A program made the translations under genes and the position numbers. From Hyphomicrobiales bacterium (GTDB taxonomy: Bacteria; Pseudomonadota; Alphaproteobacteria; Rhizobiales; Afifellaceae): 7,191 nucleotides of DNA. The stretch is taken from assembly GCA_013812985.1 (NCBI GenBank), contig JACCSN010000505.1, positions 1 through 7,191 of the forward strand, read 5' to 3'. The notes beneath the pieces are model-generated. The model was not told where the DNA came from, ran no database searches, and saw only the letters and a list, made by a program, of their open reading frames with translations. Positions 5,343 to 7,191 of this stretch are shown one piece after another. The first letter of the stretch is position 1, and every line of letters begins with the position of its first letter.

Positions 5343-5861
5343 ATGCGCTGCCGCAACATGGCGGATATTGGCCGTCGGCAATTCTTGAAGGGAAGCGCTT
5401 TCGCAGCAGCAGGTGTCGCTGCCGCGGCCGCTCTACCGGAGCAGGCGAAAGCTCAGGGAAACGCGCGGGTAAATTACCCGGCTAACCGGCTGGCGAACGT
5501 CGGCGATCTGACCGTCAACGAACCTTTGGATGTCGCCTACCCCGATGAGAATGCACCTGGCGTTCTTCTCAAACTCGGAACTCGTGTGCCGGGCGGCGTA
5601 GGACCTGACGAGGATATCGTCGGCTTTACGACCATCTGCCCGCACAAGGGCTATCCGCTCTTCTACAACGCGGAGGACCGCAGCCTCGGCTGTCCCGGTC
5701 ATTATTCAAAGTTCGATCCTGAGAAGGGTGGGCAGCAGATCTGGGGTCATGCGACCCAGAACCTGCCGCAATACACCCTGCGCGTCGACGACAAGGGCGA
5801 TGTCTACGCAGAGGGGCTTGATGAGCTTCTCTATGGCCGCCTGTCGAACGTGCTCGTCTAA
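5343..5861 (+). CDS. aioB: AioB, Rieske [2Fe-2S] small subunit of arsenite oxidase
   Basis: This 172-residue subunit carries electrons from the AioA molybdenum site towards cytochrome c in the periplasm. The N-terminus is a clear Tat signal, GRRQFLKGSAF followed by an Ala-rich core, cut probably near AKA-Q at 35-38. AioA has no signal and is expected to be carried across by this one. The cluster ligands are C99 and H101 (CPHKGYP) and C117 and H120 (CPGHYSKFD). The cysteines that form the Rieske disulfide in many relatives are replaced by Y104 and G119, as I recall for the NT-26 enzyme. ATG 5343 is chosen because GGAGG (5331-5335) lies seven bases upstream. ATG 5358 would also keep the Tat motif. 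aioA follows after 14 bases. Confidence 0.95.
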   Translation: MRCRNMADIGRRQFLKGSAFAAAGVAAAAALPEQAKAQGNARVNYPANRLANVGDLTVNEPLDVAYPDENAPGVLLKLGTRVPGGVGPDEDIVGFTTICPHKGYPLFYNAEDRSLGCPGHYSKFDPEKGGQQIWGHATQNLPQYTLRVDDKGDVYAEGLDELLYGRLSNVLV

Positions 5862-5875
5862 GGAAGGATCAGAAC

Positions 5876-7191
5876 ATGGCTTACAAGCGTCAGATCGACC
5901 GCCTGCCGATCATCCCGGCAGACGCCAAGGTGCACAACGTCGTGTGCCACTATTGCATCGTGGGCTGCGGCTATCACGCCTACTCGTGGGACATCAATCA
6001 GCAGGGCGGCACGGCGCCCGACGAGAACATTTTCGGCGTTGACCTGGCTCAGCAGCAGGAGGCGGAAACGCCGGCCTGGTACTCACCGTCAATGTACAAC
6101 GTCGTCAAGCAGGACGGGAAAGACGTCCACATTGTCATCAAGCCCGACCGCGAATGCGTCGTGAACTCGGGCCTGGGCTCCATCCGTGGCTCCCGCATGG
6201 CCGAGATGAGCTACAGCCGTCAGCGACATACGGAGTTGCAGCGCCTCACCGATCCGATGGTCTGGCGCTATGGCCAGATGCAGCCGACGAGCTGGGACGA
6301 CGCGCTGGATCTGGTTGCACGCGTGACCGCGGCGGTTATCAAGGAGCAGGGCGAGGACGGCGTCTTCGTCTCCGCTTCAGATCACGGCGGCGCCGGCGGC
6401 GGCTACGAATTCACCTGGGGCACCGGGAAACTTTATTTCGGCGCCATGAAGGTGAAGAACATCCGCATCCATAACCGCCCAGCCTACAATTCCGAGGTTC
6501 ATGCGACGCGCGACATGGGCGTCGGCGAGCTGAACAACTGCTATGAGGACGCCGAGCTTGCCGACACGATCTTCAGCGTCGGCGCCAACTCGCTCGAAAC
6601 CCAGACCAACTATTTCCTGAACCACTGGGTGCCGAACCTGCGCGGCACGTCTACGGAGAAGAAGAACGCGGAACTGCCCGGCGAGCCGCACGAGCCGGCG
6701 AGGGTGATCATTGTCGACCCACGTCGTACGGTCACGGTGAATGCCTGCGAGGTGGAGGCCGGCAAGGACCGCGTCCTGCATCTGGCGATCAATTCCGGCA
6801 CCGATCTCGCCCTCTTCAATGCTCTTTTCACCTACGTCGCCGACCAGGGCTGGATCGACAAGGACTTCATCGGGGCCTCGACCAACGAATTCGACAAGGC
6901 GCTGGCGGCGAACCGCACCACCGTCGAGCAGGCCGCCGAGATCACCGGTCTGGCGCCGGCAGACATCATCAAGGCCGCGGAATGGATCGCCATGCCGAAG
7001 GATGGCATGCGGCGGCGCACGATGTTCGCCTACGAGAAGGGTCTGATCTGGGGCAACGACAATTACCGGACAAATGCGGCACTGGTGAATTTGGCCCTGG
7101 CGACCGGCAATATCGGCCGCCCCGGCGGCGGCTGCGTCCGCCTCGGCGGGCACCAGGAGGGTTACTCGCGGCCATCGGATGCGCATGTCGG
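5876..7191 (+). CDS. aioA: AioA, molybdopterin catalytic subunit of arsenite oxidase (partial)
   Basis: AioA oxidises arsenite to arsenate at a bis-molybdopterin guanine dinucleotide centre. It belongs to the DMSO reductase superfamily. The window holds the first 438 codons, about half of the usual length of roughly 830-850 residues, and the frame stays open to the end. The 3Fe-4S motif is C24-x2-C27-x3-C31. S102 in GLGSIRGSRM stands where relatives have a fourth cysteine, the hallmark of AioA and the reason its cluster has three irons. Other family segments include HNRPAYNSEVHATRDMGVGE, VDPRRT and GNIGRPGGGCVRLGGHQEGY. AGGAAGG (5861-5867) lies eight bases before ATG 5876. The gene is co-transcribed with aioB from the sigma-54 promoter. 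Confidence 0.97.
   Translation, partial: MAYKRQIDRLPIIPADAKVHNVVCHYCIVGCGYHAYSWDINQQGGTAPDENIFGVDLAQQQEAETPAWYSPSMYNVVKQDGKDVHIVIKPDRECVVNSGLGSIRGSRMAEMSYSRQRHTELQRLTDPMVWRYGQMQPTSWDDALDLVARVTAAVIKEQGEDGVFVSASDHGGAGGGYEFTWGTGKLYFGAMKVKNIRIHNRPAYNSEVHATRDMGVGELNNCYEDAELADTIFSVGANSLETQTNYFLNHWVPNLRGTSTEKKNAELPGEPHEPARVIIVDPRRTVTVNACEVEAGKDRVLHLAINSGTDLALFNALFTYVADQGWIDKDFIGASTNEFDKALAANRTTVEQAAEITGLAPADIIKAAEWIAMPKDGMRRRTMFAYEKGLIWGNDNYRTNAALVNLALATGNIGRPGGGCVRLGGHQEGYSRPSDAHV

Noticed and set aside
6377..7186. A minus-strand open frame of 269 codons opposite aioA
   Set aside because: It is a shadow of the conserved AioA coding frame, as is common at this GC content. No domain or ribosome binding site supports it.

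Overview
The window carries the upstream half of a bacterial arsenite-oxidation locus, aioX-aioS-aioR-aioB-aioA, all on the plus strand. Upstream of it lies a nest of mobile elements: a decayed group II intron with an IS110-family insertion sequence inside it. The high GC content and the aioXSRBA gene order, as known from arsenite-oxidising Rhizobiales such as Rhizobium NT-26 and Agrobacterium, suggest an alphaproteobacterium. No marker gene in the window fixes the genus.

Positions 1-1457 are the 3' part of a group II intron. A fragment of its reverse transcriptase stops just before the catalytic YADD block and runs straight into domain V (131-163). Domain VI follows, but it is cut in two by an IS110-group element of about 1.25 kb (197-1449). 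This element encodes a DEDD-type transposase from GTG 428. Its left end holds what reads as a complete bridge RNA (about 210-398): a 5' hairpin, a target-binding loop and a donor-binding loop. All four guide segments can be matched to the DNA in this window. The target guides match the two intron flanks, and the donor guides match the two element ends. Removing the element and one CT core restores a domain VI hairpin with a GCAA loop, a bulged branch-point A (1450) and an intron end in ...CGAC at 1457. The element therefore appears to be an IS110 whose bridge RNA is programmed for the conserved 3' tail of group II introns. This is the main discovery in the window.

Positions 1458-1550 are the 3' exon of the intron and the leader of aioX. 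AioX (Tat-exported arsenite-binding protein), AioS (membrane histidine kinase) and AioR (NtrC-type sigma-54 activator) are tightly packed, with a 1-base gap and then an 11-base overlap, and form the sensing module. The 166-base gap 5177-5342 holds two near-perfect 16-bp palindromes and a third degenerate copy, followed by a GG-N10-GC sigma-54 promoter. This is the layout expected for AioR activation of aioBA. AioB (Rieske subunit with a Tat signal) and AioA (molybdopterin subunit with a 3Fe-4S motif, cut by the window end) form the periplasmic arsenite oxidase.

The logic of the aio locus is: arsenite binds AioX, AioX signals to AioS, AioS phosphorylates AioR, and AioR with sigma-54 turns on aioBA. 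This follows from the known system. The bridge RNA interpretation rests on base matches seen here plus a remembered comparison with the IS621 bridge RNA, and no alignment was run.
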